DNA of 64,000 nt from Acidimicrobiaceae bacterium (GCA_020637235.1 JACJWG010000010.1:105673-169672), one strand, 5' to 3'. Shown: positions 51,898 to 60,381, counted from the first letter of the stretch. Made by a program: numbers and translations. Notes: generated from the letters alone by a model not told the origin.

Positions 51898-52305
51898 TCA
51901 GGCGACGGCGACCGGCTCCTCGGAGATCGAACCGTCGACGATGCGGTAGCTGCGGGTCTCGGGCGCCTCGCGCTTCAGGCTCACGATCACGTAGTGCCAG
52001 CCGGGATCGGGCGCTTGCGCGACGTCGGTCGGGCTGGGATACGGCTCGCTGTGGGTGTGGCTGTGCACCACACCGATCACCTCGAGCCCGGCGTCGTCGG
52101 CGGCGCGCTCGGCGCGCAGGTGCTCACGTGGGTCGATGGTGTACACGCGGGCCGACGCGGCGACGTTGGTGCAGGCGACGAAGCGGTGCACCGTGTTCGC
52201 CTGCCCGACGAGCAGCCCGCAGGCTTCGAGCGGATAGCCGTCGTACACGTGACCGATCATCTCGGCGAAGGCCGACGCGGGGAACACCAGTGGTCCGGCG
52301 AGCAC
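51898..52305 (-). CDS. mec: JAMM metalloprotease Mec (CysO-cysteine peptidase)
   Basis: A 135-residue MPN/JAMM peptidase. The catalytic Glu is near P-L-E-A-C-G-L-L-V-G and the zinc motif is H-S-H followed by seven residues, then S-P-T-D. In M. tuberculosis Mec releases cysteine from CysO-Cys made by CysM. Position just upstream of CysM supports the same job here. GTG 52305 is preceded at 6 nt by TACCCT, indicating a leaderless mRNA. Confidence 0.9.
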   Translation of the reverse strand: MLAGPLVFPASAFAEMIGHVYDGYPLEACGLLVGQANTVHRFVACTNVAASARVYTIDPREHLRAERAADDAGLEVIGVVHSHTHSEPYPSPTDVAQAPDPGWHYVIVSLKREAPETRSYRIVDGSISEEPVAVA

Positions 52306-52311
52306 GCCGGC

Positions 52312-52317
52312 AGGGTA
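52312..52317 (-). promoter_or_regulatory. -10 element (TACCCT) for mec-cysM
   Basis: TACCCT on the minus strand ends 6 nt before GTG 52305. It is divergent from the TAGCGT element of the EamA gene 36 bp away. Confidence 0.5.
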
Positions 52318-52353
52318 GCGCCACCCACCGGCGACTCGCCCGGGAGCGCCCGA

Positions 52354-52359
52354 TAGCGT
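52354..52359 (+). promoter_or_regulatory. -10 element (TAGCGT) for the EamA transporter gene
   Basis: TAGCGT ends 9 nt before GTG 52369; no ribosome site lies between. Confidence 0.5.
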
Positions 52360-52368
52360 CGACCCGCC

Positions 52369-53193
52369 GTGCTCGCCGCCACCCTGCTCGCCCTCACCGC
52401 CGCCGTGTTGCACGCCGGGTGGAACCTCGCCGTGAAGCAGAGCGGCGACCGTTTCCTCGCCCTGTGGGGACAGTTCACGCTGGCCGGCGCGATCGGGCTC
52501 GTCGTGATCCTGGCCGTCGGCGGGTTTCCTGCCGGAGGGTGGCGGTGGGCGGCGCTGTCGGGCACCATCCACGTGCCCTACTGCTGGTTCCTCGCCCGGG
52601 CGTACGACCACGGGGACTTCTCGCTCGTCTATCCCATGGCGCGCGGTGGCGGTGCACTGCTCGCGGCGATCGGCGGGCTGCTGTTCCTCGACGACCGGAT
52701 CAGTCCGCTCGGCATGGCGGCGATCGTGCTGGTGGCCGTCGGGTTGTTCCTGATCGCCGGGCGGGCCGAGGGTCCGGAGGTGGCGTCGGCGTTGGTGGTG
52801 GCCGTCACGATCGGGGCGTACTCGGTGTCGGACGCCCAGGGCATCCGCTCGACCGGCGACAACCTGTACGCCCTGGCCACCTTCGTCGGCACGGGCACGA
52901 TGACCACCCTGTTCGGTCTCGCGACCGGGCGGGCCGCGGCGATGCGCACCGCGATGGCGGCCAACTGGCGCCGGTACCTGGCACTCGGCATCGCCTCGTC
53001 GGTCACCTACGGCCTGGTGCAACTGGCGTTCCGGCGAGCACCGGTGGGGTACGTGACCGCGCTGCGCGAGTCGAGCGTGGTGATCGCCGCGTTCGCCGGC
53101 TCGCGCGTGCTCGGTGAGGCAGCGGGTCGGCGCCGGATCGCCGCGTCGGCCGTGGTGGTGGCAGGCCTGATCGTGCTCGTGGTGGCCCGGTAG
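52369..53193 (+). CDS. EamA/DMT-superfamily transporter
   Basis: A 274-residue protein with about ten predicted spans in two EamA halves. The N-terminus A-L-T-A-A-V-L-H-A-G-W-N-L-A-V-K and the segment S-L-V-Y-P-M-A-R-G-G-G-A-L are typical of DMT exporters, which mostly move amino acids or nucleotide sugars. Next to Mec/CysM a cysteine-related export role is tempting but not supported by sequence. The start is GTG 52369. Its TAG stop doubles as the first bases of the smpB -10. Confidence 0.88.
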   Translation: MLAATLLALTAAVLHAGWNLAVKQSGDRFLALWGQFTLAGAIGLVVILAVGGFPAGGWRWAALSGTIHVPYCWFLARAYDHGDFSLVYPMARGGGALLAAIGGLLFLDDRISPLGMAAIVLVAVGLFLIAGRAEGPEVASALVVAVTIGAYSVSDAQGIRSTGDNLYALATFVGTGTMTTLFGLATGRAAAMRTAMAANWRRYLALGIASSVTYGLVQLAFRRAPVGYVTALRESSVVIAAFAGSRVLGEAAGRRRIAASAVVVAGLIVLVVAR

Positions 53194-53196
53194 CCT
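53191..53196 (+). promoter_or_regulatory. Candidate -10 (TAGCCT) for smpB
   Basis: TAGCCT overlaps the stop codon of the EamA gene and ends 11 nt before ATG 53208, a little further than elsewhere. No ribosome site precedes smpB. Confidence 0.35.
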
Positions 53197-53207
53197 GGCG
53201 AGTCCCT

Positions 53208-53699
53208 ATGGCCTCGTCGAACGATCGCTCCGCCAACAAGGTGATCGCGTCGAATCGTCGCGCCCGCCACGACTACGCGATCGAGGACACGATCGAGGCC
53301 GGGATCGTGCTGACGGGCAGCGAGGTGAAGGCGTGTCGCGAGGGCCAGGTGAAGCTCGCCGACTCCTACGCCCGGGTGCTGCGCGGTCAGCTCTGGGTCG
53401 ACGGCATGCACATCCCGCCGTACCAGTTCGCCCACGGCGTCGGCGCCCACGACCCCAATCGGGCCCGCAAGCTGCTGCTGCACCGCAACCAGATCGACAA
53501 GCTCGATGCGCTGGTGGGCCAGCGCCACGTGTCGCTGGTGCCGTTGTCGCTGTACTTCAAGGACGGCCGGGTGAAGGTCGAGCTCGGCATCGGCACGGGC
53601 CGCAAGCGTGCCGACAAGCGTCAGGCGATCGCCGAGCGCGACACGATGCGCGAACTGCAGCGCGAGCTCGGGCGTCGGGCCAAGGGCGCGTTGCGATGA
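53208..53699 (+). CDS. smpB: SsrA-binding protein SmpB
   Basis: A 163-residue SmpB, required with tmRNA to rescue stalled ribosomes. Conserved segments are N-R-R-A-R-H-D-Y-A-I-E-D-T-I-E-A-G-I-V-L-T-G-S-E-V-K, a region N-x-x-R-A-R-K-L-L-L-H, and a Lys/Arg-rich tail (K-R-A-D-K-R-Q-A) that enters the empty mRNA channel. Its stop overlaps the ATG of the N-acetyltransferase gene (ATGA). The tmRNA gene lies about 7 kb downstream. Confidence 0.97.
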   Translation: MASSNDRSANKVIASNRRARHDYAIEDTIEAGIVLTGSEVKACREGQVKLADSYARVLRGQLWVDGMHIPPYQFAHGVGAHDPNRARKLLLHRNQIDKLDALVGQRHVSLVPLSLYFKDGRVKVELGIGTGRKRADKRQAIAERDTMRELQRELGRRAKGALR

Positions 53700-54532
53700 C
53701 CCACCGCGGCAGCCGTGCCGCCGTTCGGTCGGACGTCGACCGCTACCTCGCCCGCATCGGGTACGACGGGCCGACGAGCGTCGACCCCGACACGCTGGCC
53801 GCGCTCCAGACGGCGCACATGGTCGCCGTACCGTTCGAGAACCTCCACGTCGTCGCGGGCCACCCGATGTCCACCGCCCTCGAGTGGTCGTGGCCGAAGA
53901 TCGTCGAACGTCGGCACGGTGGGTGGTGCTTCGAGCTGAACGGCGCCTTCGGCGCGCTGCTGCAGCGTCTCGGGTTCGACGTCGGGCGGCACTCGGCCCG
54001 GGTGTGGGACCCGGCCACCGGTGCACTCGGCCCCGACCTCGACCACCTCTGCCTCGTCGTCCATGTCGACGGTGAGCGCTGGCTGGTCGACGTCGGCTTC
54101 GGCGACTCGGTGGTCACCCCCGTGCGGATCGACACCGACGAGGTGCAACCACGGGTGCCGCGCGACGTGCGGATCGAGCGTCGAGGACATCGGGTGCGGT
54201 ACCTCGAGGACGTGCAGGGCGAGTGGGTGTTGCAGTACGAGCTCGGGCTCGACGCCCAACCGCTCGCAGCGTTCCAGCCGCGCAGCGACGCCCTCGCCGC
54301 CGGTGCGGGCAGCGGCTACTTCTCCGCGAAGCCGTTCGCCACACGAGCCCTCGACGCTGCCGGCAGCCGTGTGTGGTTGCTGCGCGACCGGCTGAAGGTG
54401 GCCGACGGACGCGCCCGACGGCTCACCGAGACACCGGTGCCGGACGACGAATGGGATGCCGCCCTGGCGACCTGGTTCTCGATGGAGCGCCCGCCTGCGG
54501 TGGGTCCCACGAGAGCGCCGACGGCGCCCTGA
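53696..54532 (+). CDS. nat: Arylamine N-acetyltransferase
   Basis: A 278-residue NAT. The catalytic triad is C78 in H-G-G-W-C-F-E-L-N, H117 in D-H-L-C-L and D132 in V-D-V-G-F-G-D, matching C69-H107-D122 of other bacterial NATs in order and spacing. It transfers acetyl or propionyl groups from CoA to arylamines; in mycobacteria it affects cholesterol catabolism and cell-wall lipids. ATGA overlap with smpB implies coupled translation. The next gene begins 14 bp later with its own promoter. Confidence 0.94.
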   Translation: MTHRGSRAAVRSDVDRYLARIGYDGPTSVDPDTLAALQTAHMVAVPFENLHVVAGHPMSTALEWSWPKIVERRHGGWCFELNGAFGALLQRLGFDVGRHSARVWDPATGALGPDLDHLCLVVHVDGERWLVDVGFGDSVVTPVRIDTDEVQPRVPRDVRIERRGHRVRYLEDVQGEWVLQYELGLDAQPLAAFQPRSDALAAGAGSGYFSAKPFATRALDAAGSRVWLLRDRLKVADGRARRLTETPVPDDEWDAALATWFSMERPPAVGPTRAPTAP

Positions 54533-54538
54533 TAGCGT
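54533..54538 (+). promoter_or_regulatory. -10 element (TAGCGT) for the acetoacetyl-CoA synthetase gene
   Basis: TAGCGT ends 8 nt before GTG 54547 with no ribosome site. It fixes GTG 54547 as the start rather than in-frame codons further upstream inside the nat gene. Confidence 0.5.
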
Positions 54539-54546
54539 CGCCGGCC

Positions 54547-56613
54547 GTGACGGGGGCAGCTCGCGGCGAGGTCGTCTGGCGTCCCGACCCCGAGCGGGCG
54601 GCCGCCTCGCAGCTCGCTGCGTTCGGTCGTCACGTCGGCTCACACGTCACCGGGCACACGCCCGGAGCCGACGCCGCCGGGTACGCCGAGTTGCTCGACT
54701 GGTCGCTCGCCGACCCGGCCGCGTTCTGGGCGGCGTTCACCGACTGGGTCGGAGTGCGCTGGTTCGACCGACCGACCGAAGTGCTCGCCGACGCCTCGAT
54801 GCCCGGGGCGCGCTGGTTCGTCGACGCCACGCTCAACCATGCCGACCACCTCCTGCACCCCGTCGCACCGGATGGCGGACGACCGCCGGCCGCCATCGAC
54901 GTCGCGATCGTCTCGCGATCGCAGACCCGCGACCGCGTCGAGCTCACGTGGGCCGAGCTGCGCGACGCCGTCGCCCGGTGCCGCGCCGGTCTGATCGCAC
55001 GCGGTGTCGGTCGGGGCGACCGGGTGGCCGCCTACCTGCCCAACGTCTGGGAGACGATCGTGGCCTTCGCCGCGACGGCGAGTCTCGGTGCGGTGTGGAC
55101 CTCGTGCGCTCCCGAGTTCGGGGTCCGGGCCGTGATCGACCGCTGGTCCCAGCTCGAACCGACCGTGGTGTTCGCGATCGACGGGTACCGATACGGCGAT
55201 CGCGTGGTCGACCGGCACGAGGAACTGGCGGCGATCGTGGCGGCGCTGCCGTCGGTGCGGCATGTCGTCCGCCTCCCCTACCTCGACCGTCCCGTGCGGC
55301 CGCTCGGCGACCGCGGCGACCGCGCTCCGGCCTGTCAGGAGTCGACGTGGGACGAGTGCTGCGCCGTCAGCGACCTACTCGAGGTCGACCCCGTGCCGGC
55401 CGATCACCCGCTGTACGTGCTGTTCTCCAGTGGCACCACCGGCCTGCCGAAGCCGATCGTGCACGGCCACGGCGGCATCACCGTCGAGCACCTGAAGGTG
55501 CACTCGCTGCACCACGACCTCCGCCCGGGCGACCGGTTCATGTGGTTCACCACGACCGGCTGGATGATGTGGAATTACCTCGTCTCGGGCCTCGCGGTCG
55601 GCGCGACACTGGTGCTCTTCGACGGCGACCCGGCCTCCCCCGACCTCGGAGCACTGTGGCGTATCGCCGCCGACGAACGACTGCAGGTGCTCGGCGTGAG
55701 CGCCCCGTTCGTGATGGCCTGCCGCAAGGCCGGGCTCGAACCCGGGGCCGACGTCGACCTCACCGCGTTGCGACAGGTGGGTTCGACCGGCGCCCCGCTG
55801 CCCGCCGACGGCTTCCGGTGGATCCGCGACCACGCGGGTGCCACGGTGCAGCCGTGCTCGGTGAGCGGTGGCACCGACGTGTGCACTGCCTTCGTCGGCG
55901 CCTCGCCCACCGTCGCGGTGCGGGCCGGCGAGATCAGCGTCCGGATGCTCGGTTGCGACGTGCGGGCCGTCGATCCCGACGGCGTCGACTGCCCGCCGGA
56001 CACCACCGGCGAGCTGGTGCTCGCACAGCCGCTGCCGTCGATGCCGGTGGGCCTGTGGGGCGATCCGACCGGCGACCGGTACCGGGCCACCTACTACGAG
56101 ACGTTCCCCGGCCGCTGGCACCACGGCGACTGGATCACGTTCCGTTCCGACGGTGCCTGCGAGATCAGCGGCCGCTCCGATGCGACGCTCAACCGGGGTG
56201 GGGTGCGCCTCGGCACCAGCGACTTCTACGGCGTCGTCGAGGCGATGCCGGAGGTGGCCGACAGCGTGGTGGTGCACCTCGAGGACGACGGCGGCGGCTC
56301 GGGCACGCTGGTGCTGCTGGTCGCCTGCGCGCCGGGCGCGTCGCTCGACGACGGGTTGCGGCGGCGGATCACGGGCGAGCTCCGCACCCAACTGTCGCCC
56401 CGGCACGTGCCCGACGTGATCGACGGGGTGCGGGCGATCCCGCGCACGCTGTCTGGCAAGAAGCTCGAGGTGCCGATCAAGCGTCTGCTGCTCGGCCACG
56501 ATCCCGAACGTGTGGCGAGCCGCGACTCGCTCGCCGACCCTGCCGCGCTCGACGAGGTCGTCGCCTGGGCGCTGCGCCATCGCTCCCCCACCAGTCCGGA
56601 GGTTCCGAGATGA
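54547..56613 (+). CDS. Acetoacetate-CoA ligase
   Basis: A 688-residue adenylate-forming enzyme. The N-terminal part has W-R-P-D-P-E-R and W-S-L-A-D-P-A-A-F-W as in acetoacetyl-CoA synthetases. The P-loop is V-L-F-S-S-G-T-T-G-L-P-K-P-I-V-H-G-H-G-G; W-F-T-T-T-G-W-M-M-W-N-Y follows; the hinge is G-D-W-I-T-F-R-S-D-G and the catalytic Lys is in R-T-L-S-G-K-K-L-E-V-P. It activates acetoacetate to acetoacetyl-CoA, usually for ketone-body or PHB use. It overlaps the next gene by ATGA. Confidence 0.93.
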   Translation: MTGAARGEVVWRPDPERAAASQLAAFGRHVGSHVTGHTPGADAAGYAELLDWSLADPAAFWAAFTDWVGVRWFDRPTEVLADASMPGARWFVDATLNHADHLLHPVAPDGGRPPAAIDVAIVSRSQTRDRVELTWAELRDAVARCRAGLIARGVGRGDRVAAYLPNVWETIVAFAATASLGAVWTSCAPEFGVRAVIDRWSQLEPTVVFAIDGYRYGDRVVDRHEELAAIVAALPSVRHVVRLPYLDRPVRPLGDRGDRAPACQESTWDECCAVSDLLEVDPVPADHPLYVLFSSGTTGLPKPIVHGHGGITVEHLKVHSLHHDLRPGDRFMWFTTTGWMMWNYLVSGLAVGATLVLFDGDPASPDLGALWRIAADERLQVLGVSAPFVMACRKAGLEPGADVDLTALRQVGSTGAPLPADGFRWIRDHAGATVQPCSVSGGTDVCTAFVGASPTVAVRAGEISVRMLGCDVRAVDPDGVDCPPDTTGELVLAQPLPSMPVGLWGDPTGDRYRATYYETFPGRWHHGDWITFRSDGACEISGRSDATLNRGGVRLGTSDFYGVVEAMPEVADSVVVHLEDDGGGSGTLVLLVACAPGASLDDGLRRRITGELRTQLSPRHVPDVIDGVRAIPRTLSGKKLEVPIKRLLLGHDPERVASRDSLADPAALDEVVAWALRHRSPTSPEVPR

Positions 56614-57233
56614 CCGACCACACCCCGCACGCGTCGCCGCAGGCCCGTCACGCGCTCGCCGAGGACCTCCCCGCCCTGGAGGTGGCGCTCGCGACCGCGT
56701 TCGCCGACGACCCGATGATCTCGTGGGTGGTGGGCGACGGCGAGCGTGAGCGGCGCATCCGCGTCGCCGCACCCGGATTCTTCCGTCCTGCGCTCGCTGC
56801 CGGCATCGTGCGCGGGCACACGTACACCGTGCCCGACCGGTCGGGCGCTGCGATCTGGAGCCCACCCGACGTGCCGATGTTCCGCGAGGACGAGGGCATG
56901 GCGTTCGGCACGGCGATCGTGGAACAGCTCGGCGAGGCGGCGATGCACCGGTTGATGGCGCTGAGCGAGTTGGTCGGCTCGCAGCACCCGCGCACCGAAT
57001 CGCACTTCTACCTGTTCATCCTCGGCGCTGCCGTGCAGGGTCGTGGCGTCGGGGCGGCGGTGATGCGCCCGGTGCTCGATCGGTGCGACGCCGACCGCCT
57101 GCCGGCGTACCTCGAGTCGTCGAGCGACCGGAACGTCCCGTTCTACGAGCGGCTCGGCTTCCGGATCACGTGGACCGACCGGCCGACGCCCGACGGTCCG
57201 GTGCTGCGCGGGATGTGGCGCGACCCCCGCTGA
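56610..57233 (+). CDS. GNAT-family N-acetyltransferase
   Basis: A 207-residue GNAT. The acetyl-CoA pyrophosphate loop appears as V-Q-G-R-G-V-G-A-A-V-M, followed by Y-L-E-S-S-S-D-R-N-V-P-F-Y-E-R-L-G-F at the C-terminal strand. The N-terminal part, with F-A-D-D-P-M-I-S-W-V, is of the common actinobacterial small-molecule acetyltransferase type. Substrate unknown. GGAGG 6 nt before ATG 56610 plus ATGA overlap ties it to the acetoacetate-CoA ligase. Confidence 0.9.
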   Translation: MTDHTPHASPQARHALAEDLPALEVALATAFADDPMISWVVGDGERERRIRVAAPGFFRPALAAGIVRGHTYTVPDRSGAAIWSPPDVPMFREDEGMAFGTAIVEQLGEAAMHRLMALSELVGSQHPRTESHFYLFILGAAVQGRGVGAAVMRPVLDRCDADRLPAYLESSSDRNVPFYERLGFRITWTDRPTPDGPVLRGMWRDPR

Positions 57234-57242
57234 CCTCAGCGG
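57227..57242. terminator. Hairpin between convergent GNAT and corA genes
   Basis: CCGCTGA (57227-57233) pairs with TCAGCGG (57236-57242). The left arm includes the GNAT stop codon; the right arm ends 4 bp before the corA stop. Confidence 0.45.
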
Positions 57243-57245
57243 TCG

Positions 57246-58217
57246 TCAGAGCCAGCCGCTGCGTTTGAACCCGCGGTACATCGCGAACGCGATCACCGCC
57301 ATCGACCCGAGCACCACCGGATAGCCGAGGGTCCACTCGAGCTCGGGGAAGTGCTGGAAGTTCATGCCGTAGATGCCGGCGATCAGCGTGGGCACCGCGG
57401 CCATCGCCACCCAGGCGCTGATCTTGCGCATGTCGTCGTTCTGCTGCACGGAGATCTGCGCCAGACTCGCCGTGAGCGCGGCGTCGAGCAGGTGCTGCAA
57501 CGACTGGGTGCGGGTGACCGTACGGTCGAGCTGATCGGCTGCCTCGGCGAGATCGGCCAGCACCTCCTCGCTCAACTGCGGGCCCAGCTGGCGGATCAGG
57601 CGGTTGAGCGGATCCTGCAACGAGTCGACCGCCACGAGCAGCTCGCGCACCTGTCGCTTCAGCGCGTACAGGCGTCGCACGGGCTGCTTGCGGGTCTCGG
57701 AGAAGACGTCGCGCTCCACCTCGACGGCGTCCTTCTCGAAGCCGTCGATCGCCGGGTGGTAGTCGGCGATCACCCGGCCCACCACCGCGGCGAGGATGCC
57801 CATCGTGCCGCGGTCGAGCCGCTCGGGGTCGTGCTCCAGCTCCGTGCGCAGCTGCGACAGCGGGCTGGCCTGGCCGTGGCGGACGGTGATCACCGCCCGC
57901 GGCCCCACGATCAGGGTCATTTCGCCGAGCACGATCGCCTCGGCCTGGTCGTCGTAGCGGGCGGTGCGCAGCACGAGCTGCACGGTCGGCCCCTCGACGC
58001 TCAGCACGGGACGGGCGTGGGGAGCCAGCAGCTCGGCCGCCGACACGTCGTCGAGATCGAGCGCACGGCACGCGTGGTCGAGCTCGGCCTCGTTCGGCAT
58101 CCGCAACCCGAGCCACACGTACCCCCGTGGATCGGCCGCCCACGCCGCGAGCGACGCCGAGTCGGGCGAGACGGGCTCACGCCGCCCGTCGACGTAGGCC
58201 GCACAGTCGACGATCAT
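57246..58217 (-). CDS. corA: CorA-family magnesium/cobalt channel
   Basis: A 323-residue CorA-type channel. The long cytoplasmic N-terminal domain and stalk helix lead to two C-terminal spans. The selectivity motif Y-G-M-N (283-286) is intact, followed by F-Q-H-F-P-E-L in the loop, and a basic C-terminus. It would carry Mg, Ni or Co ions. ATG 58217 is preceded at 6 nt by CACACT and no ribosome site. Confidence 0.94.
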   Translation of the reverse strand: MIVDCAAYVDGRREPVSPDSASLAAWAADPRGYVWLGLRMPNEAELDHACRALDLDDVSAAELLAPHARPVLSVEGPTVQLVLRTARYDDQAEAIVLGEMTLIVGPRAVITVRHGQASPLSQLRTELEHDPERLDRGTMGILAAVVGRVIADYHPAIDGFEKDAVEVERDVFSETRKQPVRRLYALKRQVRELLVAVDSLQDPLNRLIRQLGPQLSEEVLADLAEAADQLDRTVTRTQSLQHLLDAALTASLAQISVQQNDDMRKISAWVAMAAVPTLIAGIYGMNFQHFPELEWTLGYPVVLGSMAVIAFAMYRGFKRSGWL

Positions 58218-58223
58218 GCGAGC

Positions 58224-58229
58224 AGTGTG
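58224..58229 (-). promoter_or_regulatory. Weak -10 (CACACT) for corA
   Basis: CACACT on the minus strand ends exactly 6 nt before ATG 58217, the same hexamer and spacing as upstream of ispG. Confidence 0.3.
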
Positions 58230-58266
58230 GCGCACCGCACCACGACGGCGCGGGGATGGGCGGCGG

Positions 58267-58953
58267 TCACGACTCGGCGTCGGAGCCGAGGGTGCGCGCG
58301 GTGCCGGACATGGGAACGTCGCCCGCAGTGCGCGGCAACGTGCGCATGAGGCGATCGCCGAGGTTCGAGGTGATGCCCGACCAGTAGTGCTCGTTGCGGT
58401 GGTGGTGCCACCGGTGGTTGCGGCCGAGCCGGGCGTAGCGACGGGTGCGCGGCCGGTACCTGGTGTGATCAAGGAGGTGCACCCACTCGTAGTGCGCGAG
58501 CCCCGACGCCGTCGCGACGAGCGCCGTCGTGAACGACGGCCAGAACGGCGCCCCGACCGCCCACACCACGAGCGGCGACCACAGCAACGTCCACAGCCCG
58601 AGGGCGACGAGGAAGATGCCGGCGTCGAGCCCGGGGAGCATCAACCAGCGGATCTCGGGCGGGTCGAGATGGTGCTCACGATGCCCCGACCCGAGCCCGA
58701 GGCAGCGGCTGGTCCATGCATCCGGTGACGCGTGCAGCAGATGCCGGTGGATCACCCACTCCACCGGTCCGGTGAGCACGACGACGGAGATCACCACGGC
58801 GAGATCGCCCACGCCCCACCGCCCGATCAGCACACGCGCCACGAGCAGCGCCGCCACGACCGGCAGGATCACCCGGCCGGACGGCGATCGACGGAACACC
58901 CGCCACGTGTCGAGCTTCGTGCTCAGCTGGTCCGCACGTGCGATCGCGGTCAT
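58267..58953 (-). CDS. Fatty-acid-hydroxylase/sterol-desaturase-superfamily membrane protein
   Basis: A 228-residue protein with about four spans and the eight-or-more-His pattern of di-iron membrane oxygenases: H-R-H-L-L-H, H-R-E-H-H, H-Y-E-W-V-H and H-R-W-H-H-H-R-N-E-H-Y-W. Such enzymes hydroxylate or desaturate lipids or carotenoids. Carotenoid or sphingolipid substrates are possible; nothing nearby decides it. ATG 58953 overlaps the stop of the histidine kinase (ATGA), an unusual kinase-oxygenase coupling. Confidence 0.88.
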   Translation of the reverse strand: MTAIARADQLSTKLDTWRVFRRSPSGRVILPVVAALLVARVLIGRWGVGDLAVVISVVVLTGPVEWVIHRHLLHASPDAWTSRCLGLGSGHREHHLDPPEIRWLMLPGLDAGIFLVALGLWTLLWSPLVVWAVGAPFWPSFTTALVATASGLAHYEWVHLLDHTRYRPRTRRYARLGRNHRWHHHRNEHYWSGITSNLGDRLMRTLPRTAGDVPMSGTARTLGSDAES

Positions 58954-60296
58954 GCGGGCAGGGCCCCGGGTGTCGACCGGTCGTGTCGCGGGAGGCTCAC
59001 CACGAACCGCGAGCCCCCGCGCTCGCTCGGCTCCCACCACACCCGACCCCCGTGGTGCGCCGCGAAGCTGCGCACCAGATAGAGGCCGACGCCCGATCCC
59101 GAGGTGGACGACGGCGAGGGCCCGCGCACGTACGGCTCGAACACGTCGTCGCGTCGCCCTTCCGGGAGTCCGGGTCCGTCGTCGTCGACCCAGAGCTCGA
59201 CGGCGGCGTCGTCGGCACTCGCGCCGATCTCGATCAGCCCACCGACGGGCGTGTACTTCCGTGCGTTGCCGACGAGGTTGTCGAGGATCCGCTCGAGCAG
59301 GCCGGCATCGGCGCACACGGTGAGATCGGCCGGCACGAGGTTGACGATCTGGTGGCTGCCCGCCGAGCGGTGACGCGCCGACACGTCGTCGACGACGGGC
59401 GCCAACTCCAGCTCCACCAGCGACGGGACGAGGTCGTGGCGCTGCAGCCGTTCGGACGACGTGAGGTCGCGCAACACGGTCATCGCGTCGTGCACCTGTG
59501 CTCGGATGCGCCCAGCGAGCTCACCGCGCAGCTCCGCCGGCACGGCCTCGGATCGTTCGGCGAGCACCTCGGCGGTGAGCAGCGCGGCACCGAGTGGCGA
59601 CCCGAGGTCGTGCCCGACCGACGAGATCAGCGCCGCACGCTCGTCGAGTTGCAGCGCCTGATGCGCCGTTGCGTCGAGCAGTCGTTCGTTGGCAGCCGCG
59701 AGTTGGGCATGACGCTGCTCCAACTCGTCCACCAACTGGGCGTTGCGCCGCTCGAGCTCGAAGCCCTCGAGCAGACCCCGGTGAGCGGTGGCGAACATCG
59801 CGAACGAATACGGCAGTGCCAGCACCGCGAGCAGCGGCAGCACGAGCGGGCCGTCGTCGCGTCGGACGAGCATGCCGGCGACACCGACCACGAACACCGG
59901 CACCACGGCGGCGAGGTACACCGTGCGGTCCGAGGCGCAGGTGACCGTCACGATCGCGATGTTGGTCACCACGGCGAAGAGCACCACGCTCTGCGCCGTC
60001 ACGCTGGACGTCTCGATCATCACCGCGATCAGTCCCCACCCGAGGCTGCTGAGCGCCATCACGAGCACCAGGTGACGCAGCGTGCGGGGCGCCTCGTCGC
60101 CGCCGTCGCCGAGCCGTCGCGTCCACCACCACAGCGCGAGCGAGAGGCACACCCGCACCGCCACCCAGGCGGTCGTGCCGGCCGCTCGCTCGTGCCACAA
60201 GAGCGCGGCGAGCACGGCGATCGGCACGGTGCTGATGACGAACCCGCGCCGAACACCCGGCAGCAGGTGCCGCACCTTTGCGTGGGGGAGATCCAC
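58950..60296 (-). CDS. Membrane sensor histidine kinase
   Basis: A 448-residue kinase with about six N-terminal spans (about 15-200), a coiled-coil linker and HisKA/HATPase domains. The H-box is L-I-S-S-V-G-H-D-L-G-S-P-L-G, the N-box L-V-G-N-A-R-K-Y, G1 D-D-G-P-G-L-P-E and G2 G-S-G-V-G-L-Y-L-V. No response regulator gene is adjacent. GTG 60296 is chosen because TACGAT ends 7 nt before it; the upstream GTG at 60377 lies in the tmRNA promoter region and would add a non-conserved tail. Confidence 0.9.
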   Translation of the reverse strand: MDLPHAKVRHLLPGVRRGFVISTVPIAVLAALLWHERAAGTTAWVAVRVCLSLALWWWTRRLGDGGDEAPRTLRHLVLVMALSSLGWGLIAVMIETSSVTAQSVVLFAVVTNIAIVTVTCASDRTVYLAAVVPVFVVGVAGMLVRRDDGPLVLPLLAVLALPYSFAMFATAHRGLLEGFELERRNAQLVDELEQRHAQLAAANERLLDATAHQALQLDERAALISSVGHDLGSPLGAALLTAEVLAERSEAVPAELRGELAGRIRAQVHDAMTVLRDLTSSERLQRHDLVPSLVELELAPVVDDVSARHRSAGSHQIVNLVPADLTVCADAGLLERILDNLVGNARKYTPVGGLIEIGASADDAAVELWVDDDGPGLPEGRRDDVFEPYVRGPSPSSTSGSGVGLYLVRSFAAHHGGRVWWEPSERGGSRFVVSLPRHDRSTPGALPA

Positions 60297-60303
60297 GGCC
60301 GGG

Positions 60304-60309
60304 ATCGTA
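60304..60309 (-). promoter_or_regulatory. -10 element (TACGAT) for the histidine kinase operon
   Basis: TACGAT on the minus strand, 7 nt before GTG 60296, no ribosome site. Divergent from the tmRNA promoter 49 bp away. Confidence 0.5.
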
Positions 60310-60357
60310 GGCCGGATGGCACCGGCGATCCGAGCGACCGCTCGAACGCCGACGGGA

Positions 60358-60363
60358 TAGGAT
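60358..60363 (+). promoter_or_regulatory. -10 element (TAGGAT) for tmRNA
   Basis: TAGGAT lies 18 bp before the mature 5' end of tmRNA, leaving about 12 nt of leader for RNase P to remove. Confidence 0.5.
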
Positions 60364-60381
60364 GAGGTCGTTCCCACCCAC

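Noticed and set aside
60297..60377. Extended N-terminus of the histidine kinase starting at GTG 60377
   Set aside because: That stretch overlaps the tmRNA promoter, and TACGAT before GTG 60296 gives a better start.
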